Shown piece after piece: positions 25,179-54,551 of a stretch of DNA of 64,000 bases. How positions within the stretch are numbered: the first letter of the stretch is position 1; every line of letters starts with the position of its first letter. This DNA comes from Apostichopus japonicus (taxonomy: Eukaryota > Echinodermata > Holothuroidea > Aspidochirotida > Stichopodidae): NCBI RefSeq assembly GCF_037975245.1, contig NC_092568.1, forward strand, positions 31,342,501 to 31,406,500. Reading direction: 5' to 3'. The notes below the pieces were generated by a model. That model did not search any database, was not told where the DNA came from, and worked only from the letters and a program-made list of their open reading frames with translations. Position numbers and translations under genes: made by a program.

Positions 25179-26310
25179 CTTTAACATAATAATTATAATA
25201 ATGATAAAAATAAACAATACAACAGGACGAAAAGAAATGTTAAAAACCAAATATCCAAAAGTCAATGAAACTAAACTGAAGAAAATTAATCATTTTACAT
25301 TTTTCTTTTGACTGAAAACTGTACACACTGGCTACATTTTATGACAGAAGTGTCCATATTTGAAATAACTGTAAAGTAAAAAAAAAATGAAGATGAAAAG
25401 CATTTATCTTACGGTTCGTTCATCCCACCCTCGACATATATTACATGCGCGTGGTATGGTAAATATTACTAATCAAATGGTCAGTGATTGAAATTGTCCA
25501 ATTATAAATTGTCCAAAGATATTCATTTAAAGATAAATTATTCGGTTTGAGCACTTGATCCATATGTTGTCAAACTGGACGTTTAACATCAAGTAGGAGC
25601 ATCTACTCCTATTGCACTGTGTATGTGTGTATGTGTGAGGAGTTAAAGGGTCAATAAAAACGGTAGTACCCTCTTTTCTGGGAAAATTGAGTAAATGGAC
25701 GGTGCTTGGATGCAAAGTGGTTCTTTACTTCCTTGACAAAAATGTTCACGAAGTTCAGATGTTTCAGGTTTTCGGCATAAATGTGACAATTGTCTACCAG
25801 GAGCATTTCAAATCTTTTCCTTGGGAACATTTTCCGTAATTTTCGTAAAATACTTTTATACTTTGATGTTGATTTCCTTAGAAATGGTGATCATGTCACT
25901 AGGTTCGATGAAGTGTGTAAGGTATATATACCTTATGGGTGCCGGAGCCCCACACACGCACAAGCACAGTGTTGTAACTTCAGAACTTGATATAGTAGTA
26001 TACCAGTGTGTACTTAAATAAACATCCAGGTTTTTGTGACTGGCACAAGACTTTTTCGGTGAGTGACAAACAGCGCCACCGATTTCTTGTACGCGAACCC
26101 ATCTTAAACTAGTAAATTTTTTCTTCTTATTTCTTTAATTATCTAAGTTTTACACAAATGGACTAAGTTTGCATATATACTTCAAAGGGAATTAACGGAT
26201 TGAAAAAAACATGACTGAATGTTCCAGCATTTTGAAAAACTGGTATTAATCATAGAAGAGCATTAAATGCCTTAGTATTAAAAGAGCACCAACACCGAAT
26301 TTGTGTTTGC
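25179..26310. other. No gene seen
   Basis: Only short unsupported frames are present. This would hold the 3' UTR and downstream flank of the TIMP-like gene. Confidence 0.4.
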
Positions 26311-29300
26311 TCAGTAATAGAGACTATGCCTTATATCAAAAGTGGAATAATGAAAAAGAACTGTTTCGTGTTTTTGCTCCATCTGTTTAACCATCACCAA
26401 AAACGACGCGTTCATGCCGTTACCAACGACTCCTCCACATTCATGACAATTCCTCCAAAGAATTTCCTGATTTGAGAAATCAAGAATACGTACCGTGCAT
26501 TGGTTACAGGTTTTCTTGTAGTGGCGTCGAAACCCATCAATCTCATTACTGGTGACTTGATCAAAAAATCTGTGAAAACTGCATCTATCGATTAACAGCT
26601 CACCATCTGTGCTCTGGTTACCTGAGAGGAAATGTAAGCCGTCAGACAGTTACTGAAACTAAATGGAATTAGTAACCTTTGGTAATAATGAAGAATATGT
26701 ATAATATTGTTACAGAGGATATTGGTGTAATCATCCGGTCAAAGATGTCATTGGAGTTTCATGTGGATTTAGCTATATTCTGCCTTAGGACTATATCTTC
26801 GACGTATCTGTGTCCTGTATTGGGCCAGAAAACACACATAGGCGACAGTTTTCAGTCTATTGAATGTACCGTGGTTTCATATAATGGTAAAAATATGATA
26901 TATTTTATCAAACAAATTATATTAGCATGTCTTCAGATGAGTATCAAACTAAAAATATGAAATTTTACTTTCAATGTCTCCATAGATGACGAGATTGGAA
27001 TATCCATTGCGAATTTGATTATTTCATACAAGCAACAGTACTATTAAACAATATTACTATAGATTCAGACGGTAACATGATGTCTCATTTGAAACAAGAG
27101 CTAGTTCAGTTCTAGAGAGGCAAAACATGACTATCAACAAGGCACCAAGTGTAGTTAGGTATTAGACGTGTTAATGTTTGAATTTTAGCTCTTTCATTAT
27201 GAAGTATCTGGATTATATTATATTCCTATTCCAAGAAAAGAAAAATCAAATAAATGTGTGGTATTACAGGTTCCAACAACAGAGAATGAGTAAGTTAAAT
27301 TTTCTTATTTGCCGAAGTTCAAAGATTATTCAAGATGACTATAGGTTTGTATATATCAGTTTCCGAGAATGCGTTACAGCATTTTGTTTGTCTTGTACTT
27401 ATTCTTAGCTACCGAACAGTGCATCAGACCAGCTCATAGTAAATGGTTGTACAGTTGCCTCAATTTCCAAACTTTTGTGCAAAAACTACCCATTAAACTA
27501 AAAAAGTTCAACTACGGTTCGAACTACTTGACAAATAGTTCATATAGAACAATCGAATTACCTCCCGGTGTCCAATTTAGCCCAGATTTATGATTGTTGG
27601 ACGCAGTGTGCTTGTTAATTTTGTTGCAAGTATTATAATGGGAAAGAAGGAAAACTACCAAATCATCTCCAATTTTACCCTACATTAGGCCCATCGAGGG
27701 ACTTAAAAGAACTGATTTAATCCCTCGTTTATGTTTCAAAGAGATTAAACGTTGCTTCCATTTCAATAACAAGGCACTTACTTGGAAGGGATGAAGGAAA
27801 TATATTTTTTATCTAGATTATGCTTTCATTATGGGCATTACAGATACCGCTGAAGAATTTCCTTTTACGGAAATATCACAACGTAAGTACTTCCTTACAC
27901 GGTGTGTCAACTTGGGTCTTGCATTCCTGTTCACCTTGAACAAGTTTCGCATTGCTTCGTTTTGCAGACAAATTTGTACTAGTTAACATGGAGATTAGGT
28001 TTATACCTAAATTTTCTTTGTATAAATAGCAAAAACGGTTATGAACTCCTGACCGTATACGCAGGCAACATCGTTTACAGAGATGCACCAACATTTAGGG
28101 AAACAATGTCTTCTTGATATGGTAAAAGGCAGGGCCGTGGCCACAGTTTGCATTTTGGTTGGGGCACAGAGGTATCATATCCGTCATATCATAAAGTCCT
28201 CCATCCCTATTTTTCTTTTGGTAACTAGTTTAAATGCAAAATGGTATTGTAAATATGTCATTTTAGGTTCAAAACTAAAGTCATACTATAAGTACGTCTC
28301 ACCCATTATGATGAATGTAGAATTCGTATACAGGGGGACGTGAATGCAGTCGTCGCTGACGTAACGACTGGTTATCGGCACCAGTGCCCATGGAGCAAAA
28401 TAGTTACGATCTCCTTTATACCTCTTTTTGACTTCCACCGTATAAATGATCTTGCTGAAGAGACGTGAGCTGAAGTAATCTGAGTCTGTAAGATGGGAAG
28501 TTCAAAAAATGCGCAACACAATCGGGAAAAATGGCAATCGTATAAATAAAGAGTTCCTTCTAAGCCGGGTCTAGCTGAAACTATAAGTCGTGTTGTCACA
28601 ACTGTGATATGCAATATGGTTTATAACGCTTCCGCGTATCACAGTCAGCAGTAGCACACACACATTACTACCATTTAAATTATACACAATGCTAAATAAA
28701 ATAGGAAATCACGACGTTTCGGGCCTAAATACATTCTCTGCTAACATCCATTGGTATGATCGCGTTATAAAATTTTTCTGTGCTTACATTCGTAATTCCT
28801 TCCGGCAGGGTCGTTGTATTCTGGAATCGTCGGCAACGGTGCCTCAACTTTTTCCACATCTGTCACTCGTCCACGTATGACTACATATAGAAAGCAAATT
28901 AATTTCATTAAATCTGAGTTTTGACAGAAACATTATATCATAATTGTCAGAGGCAAAACTTAACTGACGATCAGTTTGAGTGACCTGGTCTTGCCAACTA
29001 AGCAGGTCTCTCACACTGATTTGCAGTTTTGTCACAGGAAGGCAAAATTCCACACAGAATGCAGACATTCTTAATCAAATAAAGACATTTATCAATCAAT
29101 ATGTCCTGTTGGTTCCACATGCACATTTTGAATGACTGGATTATTAGAAACTCGATAAAATAGAATAAATCGGAATTTTGAAAAATATTTCACCTTTTTC
29201 CAAGCTTATTATGTAAGATTTTATCTAATTTACAATGTAAAATATATAGATGAAATCGATAATGCATTATATTGTTTCATGTAGCGTTTTAAACTGTAAG

Positions 29301-31174
29301 ATAATATACCAAACTGAATCATTTGATATGTATTACTTTATGACAGGTGAGAGAAAAGCTAGTATCAGTAGCGAGGGGGTGGGGCATGAAATGTATCAGA
29401 AATGCAACGTAAGGGAATAAGCGAAGAGTAGAAGAAAAGGTACATACAAAATAAGGCAGTGAAATAAAGAAAAACCATCTCAAATTAAGTTTATTAAACA
29501 CTACGGTTATTTCATTTCCTTTCTATTTTTTTTTATAACTGATAAAGAATTACTTGCATATTTCTTTCAGGCAGCTGGTATGGACCTCCCATTCAAGCAT
29601 GAAAATAAAATCGGGCCAAAGTCGAGTATTCCAAATTTTGTTGCCAAACAAGATAAGCTAGTTAGCCTTGCAGCACCATAGTAAGTCAATGGGTTTCTTG
29701 ATGTTTTTGTGTTTGATTTTTGTAAATCCCAAACAAACGACTGAAGTTTAAGTCTTACGTATTAGTGTTTCTTCATGGTTTGGGGTAAAAAAGATAGAAA
29801 AAGTTATCACAAAATGTATCGTTCAAATGTATTGTCGACCAAAGCGATGATATCTTAAAATAAGTTGGTAACATGTATCTTAACAGGATATCTTAATGAG
29901 AAGCAAGAACAAATGTACCACACTGCTAATTGAAAACCCCGTCTCGATATCTTGCCCATAACTATTTCGATTGGCTAAATCTTCATCTACCACTGGAAGT
30001 TGGATAACATTAGGAGGTTCGTAACGTCATCACTGAACATACTCTCCCTAGCCTTACTAAGACTATTATCATCTTCTTGTTGCTTTACTAATTCTCTGTA
30101 CTAAGACGTAATCGATATGTATCTTCTTGTTGTAGAAATATTTTTCTATATCATAAAATATATATATTCCTAAATGAATAATTGATTAATTTTTATTTTA
30201 AAGAAAAGCAAATACCTTTTCAGCTCGAGTGCGGTGATGACTTCATCTACTCGGGTGATGCGAGATGCATTTACAAAATATCACAACATTTATAAGTTCT
30301 CAATACAAACTACTATGAGAATGTAATTTTCGCCAAAAGTTTCAGAAAAACTACACCAAGTCTACAGCTACAAAGCAGAAAACTTTAGCCACCAGAATAT
30401 CCTTCCGAGTAAAAACAAGTGTGTAATATATACGTGTTATATACTCACCAAAGTCAGCGTCACAGTATGCTTCTTGGGGATGTTGCGGTCGACACATACA
30501 TGCTTTGGAAGGGGGGAGATAAAAAAAGATAAAACTAAGCAAATAAACAGAGCAGTGTAAACACCTGCAGCATCCACCAGGATTCGAACCCGGGCCAATA
30601 TTCTCATATGCGGACACCGTAACCAACTAATTGCTTTTCCAGAGGTTCAAAACCAGAATTAAAGGTCGTAGCTCCACTGTATTCATTTGCCTTTGTCAAA
30701 CAATAATAGTCCTGTTTTGATGACATGTGTTCACAGTGTTTTACTTTAGAGATCAATTATGATGTTAACCAATTCGAAATCATTTGTGAATCCTACGGCC
30801 GGATCTCGAAAAAGATGCTTTGAATGGAACTCTGTTAAATGAAACATAAATAAACGAAAACGGGCAAATACATAATTATTTAAGTACGCTTTCATTAGTG
30901 ATAACCCAATAAATAGTTTGTTCAGAGGAATGCATAACACGAGTAAGGGGTAACATAGTAGGTTTGTGACTTTACAGGAATTAAATACTTACAGATTGAT
31001 GTCATGGACAAACATTCAAGGAATAAACAGAGTAACGACTACTTTGTACTTACGAAATTGATAGCGCTCCCTCCTGAAAGACTGGTTGCTGCACGTATAG
31101 ACACATGTCCACAAGTTCGCAATAAGCAACACAGTAATGGACACATACCACCACATGTTATAGCATGAACGCAT
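26311..31174 (-). CDS. TIMP/tensilin-like protein (NTR domain), four exons
   Basis: Exon 1 (31054-31174) has ATG at 31172-31174 (in-frame alternative at 31154-31156) and a signal peptide, WWYVSITVLLIANLWTC. Exon 2 (30449-30502) encodes CMCRPQHPQEAYC, the hallmark TIMP start with cysteines at relative positions 1, 3 and 13. Exon 3 (28303-28485) encodes the strand-rich core with YTVEVKKRYKG and a Cys (DDCIHV). Exon 4 (26311-26621) encodes DRCSFHRFF, FRRHYKKTCNQC and a tail to a TGA. All junctions are phase 1 with consensus sites, giving 222 codons, a normal TIMP length. All six N-domain cysteines are present; the C-terminal domain keeps few cysteines and is divergent. Family role: extracellular inhibition of metalloproteinases, or matrix stiffening for the sea-cucumber tensilins. 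Oddity: about 14 residues separate the predicted signal-peptide cleavage site from the first Cys. Confidence 0.85.
30570..30645 (-). repeat. tRNA-derived element (SINE head or tRNA pseudogene)
   Basis: The minus strand reads TTGGTTACGGTGTCCGC (A-box-like region and anticodon stem) and then GGGTTCGAATCC, a perfect RNA polymerase III B box, about 65 bases after it starts. It lies in intron 1 of the TIMP-like gene, just before exon 2. The acceptor-stem sides do not pair convincingly, so I call it tRNA-derived, not a working tRNA. Confidence 0.6.
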
Positions 31175-32000
31175 TTTGGTCTTCTTCTTTGAACCTCTCC
31201 GTTCACGTAACAGCGTATTCCTTCCTCTGTAGCGTGTTCAATGTATAGGAGTGTCATGCAATATTCTCGAGTAAGTGAATAAAGACAATACATCATCCTG
31301 TATGTTGGTTGACACTGATCTTTTATATCCAGCCCCGCTACAGAAACGTTTAAGGGTTATTATATCTCAGTGATTATGGATATGCCTAACTGAAATTAAC
31401 TTTAACCTTATAGACGAATGATATCTTATCGGTTTCCATACGGGGCTGAATTACTTCCTGACGGGACTCCTTTAGTCTTGTGACCAATTGCCACGAGTCT
31501 AAATTGTCGATTATTTTTATTATTATTTGTAACATATAACAATACTTCGTATGGGGAAATGACGTTTTCAATGTCTAAGACGATATTTTACAATGCAAAT
31601 TAGTTCATAACCCGGTGCAGAAGGGGATTGAACCTAGAGGCGACCTGGAGACATATTGGCGGACCATGGAGGAGTGTGCCTTTGATATAAGTCTACGATC
31701 CACAAACTATGGTTGTGACCGAAACAAGGGATACGAAGTATTTTCCACGCAAAGTCCAGTTTTGGATGGTTTCATATATAAAAATACATTTTGCACAAAG
31801 GTAAAAAGACTGGAAAGAGGACATAATTTTATGACCAATAAAGGGGCACTTATAACTTAAGAAAAATTCCACATTTCAGGGTTTCACAATAAACAAAAAG
31901 TGGCAATGGCATTCAGCCTCTGTGACTCTGCTCCTGAAATATATCTAGGCTTGTCTTTCACTTTGGCTCAACAAAAAACAGCCAAGAAAGCAACAGAAGC
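31175..32000. other. No gene seen (5' flank of the TIMP-like gene)
   Basis: The promoter of the TIMP-like gene should lie at the left side of this stretch. I see no clear core promoter element. A plus frame at 31615-31860 has no domain support. Confidence 0.35.
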
Positions 32001-32595
32001 TCGCAATTATACATGAATTTAACGCCCTTGTGATATGAGAGGTCGAATCAGAGGTTAAGCTCTTAATTGTACATGGAGTCAACGCCCTTGTGATATAAGA
32101 GGTCGAATCAGAGGTCAAACTCTCAAGTCTTCATGGAGTCAACGCCTTTGTTATATAGGAGGTCGAATCAGAGATCAAGCTCTTTATTCTACATAGAGTC
32201 AACGCCCTTGTGATATAAGAGGTCGAATCAGAGGTCAAACTCTCAAGTCTTCATGGAGTGAACGCTCCTGTGATATAAGAGGTCGAATCAGAGGTCAAGC
32301 TCTCAAGTCTTCATTGAGTGAACGTCCTTGTGATATAAGAGGTCGAATCAGAGGTCAAACTCTCAAGTCTTCATGGAGTGAACGCTCCTGTGATATAAGA
32401 GGTCGAATCAGAGGTCAAGCTCTTAAGTCTTTTTGGAGTCAACGCCCTTGTGATATAAGAGGTCGAATCAGAGGTCAAACTCTCAAGTCTTCATGGAGTC
32501 AACACCCTTGTGATATAAGAGGTCGAATCAGAGGTCACGCTCTCAATTCTACATGGAGTCAACGTCCTTGTGATATAAGAGGTCGAATCAGAGGG
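32001..32595. repeat. 60-bp minisatellite, about ten copies, with 120-bp higher-order period
   Basis: The unit CTTGTGATATAAGAGGTCGA...TCAGAGGTCAA...TGGAGTCAACGCC repeats every 60 bases exactly. Units alternate between a form with CAAACTCTCAAGTCT and a form with CAAGCTCT or close variants, so the real repeat is a 120-bp dimer. Because 60 is a multiple of three, one plus frame stays open over five units (32314-32628) with a 20-residue repeat (CDIRGRIRGQ...). The left units carry stops in that frame, so I do not call it a gene. Confidence 0.9.
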
Positions 32596-32599
32596 TCAA

Positions 32600-35500
32600 A
32601 ATATACACACAGTTCCAATGTGGAGTAATAAACACTGAAGAGCATATCTTTTAAATTACATACCCACAAATCTTTCAATAAAAAAATGACCAATATTTTA
32701 GTTTAACGCAATAGCAAATTTTAACTAGTGCACTGAAGTGTAGCACCATGGTTTTTTCCTTTTTGCATTCACCTTATCAGCAATACAATCAGATCGAGAG
32801 CATATTACATCAAAACAATTGATATCGAATTAATCGTACAAAATATTGCAATTTACAGCTTTAATGACGTGAACGACGGCGTTATGTGCCTTCTGTTTCG
32901 AGTTACATAAAATAATTTTGTGGTGGCTATAGTTGCTTGATTTGTAATATTGCTGAAAATTTTCTAAACATTTAGGCGAAAACACATCCTCATAGCAATG
33001 TCTTATCGCAAAGATATGTCTTTTTGTTTCAAATTTGAGTCCTATGTTTATTGAATCTGGCAACAGCAGACAGAATAATGTCATCAGGGCAATTCAACTG
33101 AAAATGTCTTTAGTTTCCTTCATTATTGTCCATCATTTATCCACAGAGAGAAAATGTCTTTCCACAAGAAGAGGATGATATGCCATTTTAAATACATAGA
33201 ACTAAGACAGCTAGGCAAACATTCCAAATGCATAATGTTTCAGAGATTAATCACCAATAATATTATAAAAGCCAATAAGTAAAGCTTTCGGAGAGCCTTA
33301 ACCCAAATGCCTTTTACAGACACCTACTGTGATCCGACTTGCAGGAGTAGCTGACCGTCCCAGTCAAGATAGGTTACATTCAATCAATCATATCTCAGTT
33401 AGTGGCAAGATACTGAGACGGGTATTTTCAAATAGAAGAGTAGCATATGTATCTCTTCAAGACCCTTACCAATTGTTTGACAAGAGAATACTTTTAGTGT
33501 TGACATAGCCTACAATGAGTTAGTTCATAGTCTTTTAACAAACCTGAAGACTTTCACGGTTTCAAAACTGTATATCGAAACTGATCAAGTAGTTTTGGAT
33601 ATCGTTCTAAATACAAACAAAATAATTGGAAAATAGTTAACGAATTGATATAGTTACTGATCTGAAATGATAAATCACCTGAGTAGGACTTCCGTATAGG
33701 ATATATCAATATTTATACAATCAGTTCATCTTTCAAGTAGGACAGGTTGTATATGCCGGTTGTTTTGGTGAACACCGCGGCATGGATTCAACCGAATTGG
33801 CACTGCTTCTCAAACAAGCAACTGCGTATTGGTATAGATATGAACGGTCGTTGCAATTGCTGCATATATGTATTAATATTGAAAAATCCGAAAAAATTGG
33901 TGTAGCACTGATCTTGCTTTTACATAAAAACATATTGAAGACCAGCTGTGCTATCCGCGAGGTGCAGATTTTAAACGTTGGTACTAAAAGAGGTGAAGGT
34001 GTGCGTGTGTGTGTGTGTTTCAGTGTGTGTGTGACGCCTTGCTTGTAAACACGATATCTCAAGAAGGGAAGCTTGGACCAAGCTCATATTTGGTGTTTAG
34101 AAGTACCTGTCAGAAATAGAATTCATATTTTGAGTAATAATAGCTAGGCCTTTAGGCTTGTTGAAATTGATAGGAATTATTGACCCTGGGTACTGCTCAG
34201 CTTTCATTAGAGATCTATGTGTTTGCTTGAGTTTTCATTTGAACACACTTATATCGGCCTAACACAGTAAAGAGTATACGAGACATATATTCCGGTTCCA
34301 ACGAAATTGTTAATTACTCCCATTGTCTCTTATTTGAAATACAAAATAGCTTTTGGGAGATGACACTAGGGACACTGAACGGAGAAAGCAGCCGACAGCC
34401 ACATAACAGTGATTCTGCAGAAAGCTTCAAACAAGAGAGAGGGGAGTGTAGAAAACCATCGAAGTTTTGAGGTCCTTCTCCAAAAATGTTTTATTTTCTT
34501 TCAGTGCCCAAAAGACAATTTGAAACAGGCCATTTAAGCTGTCTTTAAGCGGTTTGGTAAGGCTTTGTAGAGAACACTCTAAACAAAAATACCATTTTCT
34601 CGGGCCCGTAGAGTTTAATCAGTTCAATTTATATCAATAACAATGATCGAATTCGTTAAAGGATTTCAATCTGGTGTTACACACTTACCTTACAACAAAA
34701 CAATATATTTGACTTTGATATAGTAGCCCATAATTTCCGGTTTCTTTTCTCACCGAGATGGAAGTTGTTTAGTTTGACGAATGCCACAGACGGTTATAAA
34801 CATGAGCTTTAATGACGCTATGTCATATTACATATCTCTCTCTTCTGCTTTCTTGTTTTTGGGGGATGGGGGTTGGGGTGGGGTGGTTGATGGGGTTGGT
34901 GGGGGAGGGAGGTGGTGCCAAATACTTTGGACGTCCATGTTTATAGGCTTAGGGTGTTAAAGGACGCTATATAGCTGTTATACAGAACAATATGGAGAGG
35001 GTGGCTCACTAACATTGATCTTGCGGGCCACAGTGTAAGTTTGTTTCCAATCCACAGGACACAACCTTTCTAGACGAGCCAAGCCCATGCACTTACACAC
35101 AAAAACGAAATATTACATTCATGGGAACTAAGCATTCAGAACTTCTACCTGTGTAGTGTCCACTGATTGCTCAGTGTGTTGAAATATCCTATGATAACTA
35201 TGGTAGATCCCTCTGTACAAAATGTTTCATGTTTTCTCATTATGTCATTCATTCATTCAAAATTCTTTCAGTTCTTCTTCATGCTGCTCGATATAGAAAA
35301 GGATTCGTGGACCGCATTTATTAGGTGTTGAAATATTGAAGAAGATGTACGAGATGGCCGCACTTTATCCAACTGTGTAATGATAGAAGACCATCATTTT
35401 GTCCAATGTGGGATGATAGAATACCACTTTCATTAATACTTGCTTATATTTGATATACAAATGTACATTAGGTGCACTTGTATTCTTTATAACTTTTTTA

Positions 35501-37080
35501 TTTTTAATAAAGAGGATTTTAAAGGCGGATCCAGTTTATCCAGTGTATTTTGACACTTCTTTTCTATCGACTGAAGAGGTTTGACTTATACAGCTTGGTT
35601 TTAGTATTGTACATAACCTATAGTTACTGAGTCTTTCAGGAGTATAAAACATTGGCAAACACAATGAAAGCCGATTGAGGCAGCGTTATCAATAATCGGT
35701 GTTATGTACTTCAATTTCTATTTCAAATGCACCAAAGATGAAGTCGTTTCTTTATTTTTGAAAAGCTAATATCATCTTGAAACCCTGCACTACCACGTTT
35801 TTAATGACAACCATGATAAGTTCTATACGCATACCATTTCACCATAAGTTAAAATTTCACTTTCAAGTAACCTATGATATACCTTCACGAATTCATAAAC
35901 TCCCCCCCCCCCCCCACCCTTTCTTGTCCCAATTTCAGTCTTGTAATGCTGGATTTTATTGTAGAAAATACCTTACTTAACTGGCACACAGAATGGCACT
36001 CACTTAAACATAGATCCATCTTTGTACACGAACAGATATACCTAACACAAATGAAAGTGGTCTGTATAAAAAAAACACTTTGGTTCATCAGAATCTTTTA
36101 TTTCATAAATGTATTTTAATTTCATCAAGAAATCCCACAACCATCTTTTCAAATTATATCAAAGCAAGGGTATCAATTTAAGATGCTCCGTCACCAGTAT
36201 AGGATGTTTTAATTCGATGATTTAGTCTGCAAAGTAAAGAAGACAGAAAAGAAAGATATTAGGAATCATTTATAAACATGTCACTACAATGGGCGATATA
36301 TATTTTCCGCATATGACATGAATAGATCTCGCTATTCACAAATTTGTGACAGAATCGAACTGTTCATTCCAAAATAATTCATTGATGATTTTAACGCCCA
36401 GAATCTTTTCTCAACATATGCTTTCGATTACAGTATCTTTAACCAATCAACATGCACCATTTGCTAACATTAGCCATATCCTCAGTAAGTTTAAATCATC
36501 AATGGGCTTTTTTACATATAAAATTGAATCATCTGCATACATATGCACAGAACAATGATTATTACTTTGACCTATGTCATTTATAGACAAGGCAAAGGAC
36601 CCAAGATTCACCCTGGGTATTATCAGTCCTGCAGATCACAGTGAGTAGGCAACGCCTATTGTTGTTGTCCCAAAGTATGGCATCCCACATGTTCCTGGCA
36701 GTGTGGTGGAAATCACACCATTAACATATGTAGATTGCTACCTGTATGATCAATATGACCATGCAACAGATCTTTCCGAAAGACCATACATCGATAAAGT
36801 ACTAAATTAAAATTAAAAAATATGTTAACATTAAGTACATATAGCTGATACTGTTTGTTTTTTAACAGCAGATAGCCTAAGATAGAGTACCAGCATTTAT
36901 AGTAGCCTGTAGCCGATCCACTTAAGTAAAGAGTGATGAATAGGCTATTCATAAAACCTATTCGATGAGTTGTGGTTGTTTTCTCCACAGTTATAATATC
37001 TGACATGTGGTCTTCTGGGGAACCGATGGTTGGAAGTTTGGTTTCGCCTGCTTGACTGGTGTGGATTCTGTCTTCTCTGA
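32600..37080. other. No gene seen; repeats and a G-rich tract
   Basis: The stretch contains a (GT)n run near 34000-34032, the third copy of the AACACGATATCTCAAGAAGG repeat (34028-34098), and a G-rich strand at 34857-34915 (many GGG/GGGG runs: possible G-quadruplex). Poly-C occurs near 35902. A minus frame at 32830-33084 with four cysteines has no recognisable domain. Confidence 0.4.
34857..34915 (+). other. G-rich tract with quadruplex potential
   Basis: More than eight runs of three or more guanines fall within about 60 bases (GGGGGATGGGGGTTGGGGTG, then further GGGG and GGG runs). No gene is visible within 2 kb, so any role is unknown. Confidence 0.6.
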
Positions 37081-37089
37081 TTTAGAGGG

Positions 37090-37880
37090 TCACGGTGGTC
37101 CCGGTGGTAATGATCATGGTTGTTACGATTCTGAAGACGGTGTGTGTGTTGCTATATCGCCTGCAGCTTTGCTCTGATCTAGGTCTACGTAACCATGGGG
37201 CGGCAGTTAATCGGTCGATGATTCGTTCGGTACGTTTGTGGTTGAGGTGGACATTGTCCATGAATAGGCTCCTGTCGGCTTCACCATGGGCATATTTCAT
37301 AGAGGCTGACGTCTGTGTTATACCCGTACTCCAATTTAGTCGTCAGATCATATGGCTGGCGTCCAGGTTGTCCAATGTTCGGCTATGCTGTTTCTAGTCT
37401 GCGGACAGTGTCCGGAGATAACGATACTGGGGCTGGTGTTTGATACTTGTACTGAAGAAACAACCTCCTCAAAAGTACCAAGTATCGTTTCCATTGGGGT
37501 CAACCTGGAAAAATCATTTGTAACAGCATTATGGCATTTTATGGCATGCCTGATGGTGGAAATTGTAGCACCGTTTATGCATTTAACTTCGGTATTGTCA
37601 AAAGTTGGATGGGTTAGGTCACAAACCAATGAATCGTCTATAATCAAGTTCCGTTTTGGCTTATAAGTGATAATCCTATCGGTTGATGAACCGTGTTTAA
37701 CATACCTGTCGTCACATCACTGGTTTCAGATATATATAATTTTCCTAAAACAGGAACTTGGTGTGTATCCTTAAAAAGTGATTCCTTCTCAAGACGGTCA
37801 ATTTTGAGAGGCAAGGAACGGAAAGGGCGGCCTTACATGCTACAATTACACTACCATCAAGGTAGGAAAGAATGAGGAAG
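37090..37880 (-). pseudogene. Decayed retroelement ORF with SGNH-hydrolase-like (esterase) signature
   Basis: Minus-strand pieces in several frames read LIIDDSLVCDLTHPTFDNTE (related to the SGNH block I LIIGDS), then CINGATISTI, and finally SLFMDNVHLNHKRTERIIDR (block V D-x-x-H-LN). Such SGNH/esterase-like modules occur in ORF1 proteins of some LINEs and related elements. Frameshifts and the missing catalytic Gly-Asp-Ser context show it is dead. Assignment to a named element is not possible from sequence alone. Confidence 0.55.
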
Positions 37881-37889
37881 AATTGTATA

Positions 37890-38752
37890 AGAGAATGTCG
37901 TCGGGTACTATGCGATGGACTCGTAGCGACTAAACATAGCAGCGTTTGGCAACGGTGTACTTTGATTTTCTCTTGCCTGTAGGCCCAAATTATGACAAGC
38001 TAAGAATGATAAAAGTCTACCCGATTCTCATAGCTTTATCAGTTGCAACTGGTAAATGTGAGGAACCTTTAATCTGTCAAAACCGGGCCACCGATGTTAG
38101 TAGCACGGTAACATATGATATACCATTTCTATCTATATCAATTCGCATTAAAATGCAGATTTTAAGCGATTTTGCATGTGTACAATGTTATCTCGTCAAG
38201 ATGGTAACTTTCAGATTGTAAAAAGCAAAGGTGCCTCTCTCTATACGCTTTCGTAGAAAAGCGATATCCACATTCCCTTAAAATGTGCGCGTAAACATGG
38301 GCGGAACTGTTGAGAGTAGACTCGTTAGTCCATTCAATCGTTATGCATATGTTTGTGCTTAAGTTATAACTGTTTGTAAGCTAAAGTCTAAGTGGGGACT
38401 GATCGTAAGTGGAAGACATGATAAGATATTATCACACACATTGAATTCAACTTATCAATGCTTCCTCATCTTTACCAGTTTTGACTGATAAAGCTATAAG
38501 AATGGGTTGATAAGTCTGCAGTGTGATACATATAGCATCCCCAGCTGAAGCTTTCATATTTTTAAGTTCTTAAATTTGATATTGGAAAATAAAGGTTTGC
38601 GACTGCCAGATAATTATTGTTGTTAACTGCGTTCATTGGAAATAGAAATTAGAAAAAAGTTATATTGGTATGTGTTTCATTAATTTTTGCTTTTTCAAAG
38701 ACCAATGCTGGTTTAACAGTATCTTGCATCAGTTTGCAACATATTGACTTAC
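37890..38752. other. No supported exon; expected 3' part of gene B
   Basis: The terminal exon(s) of gene B should lie left of 38753, but I could not identify a frame with an acceptor, cysteines and a stop. On the plus strand, ATG at 38008 followed by MIKVYPILIALSVAT and a GTAAAT is signal-peptide-like but unsupported. Confidence 0.3.

Positions 38753-54551
<15,799 letters not shown>

Noticed and set aside
26679-27593. Possible two-exon plus-strand gene (frames at 26679-26960 and 27369-27593)
   Set aside because: The phases can be made to fit, but the donor is weak, there is no recognisable domain, and the region is the intron of the TIMP-like gene.
27876-28094. Alternative TIMP exon (ending QGEQECKTQVDTPC)
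   Set aside because: It could splice in phase after exon 3, but exon 4 at 26311-26621 matches the expected CSF...CNQC pattern far better. I treat this one as coincidental or at most a decayed exon.
32314-32628. Open plus frame of 20-residue repeats
   Set aside because: It follows from the 60-bp period; earlier units contain stops in the same frame and no start or splice context supports it.
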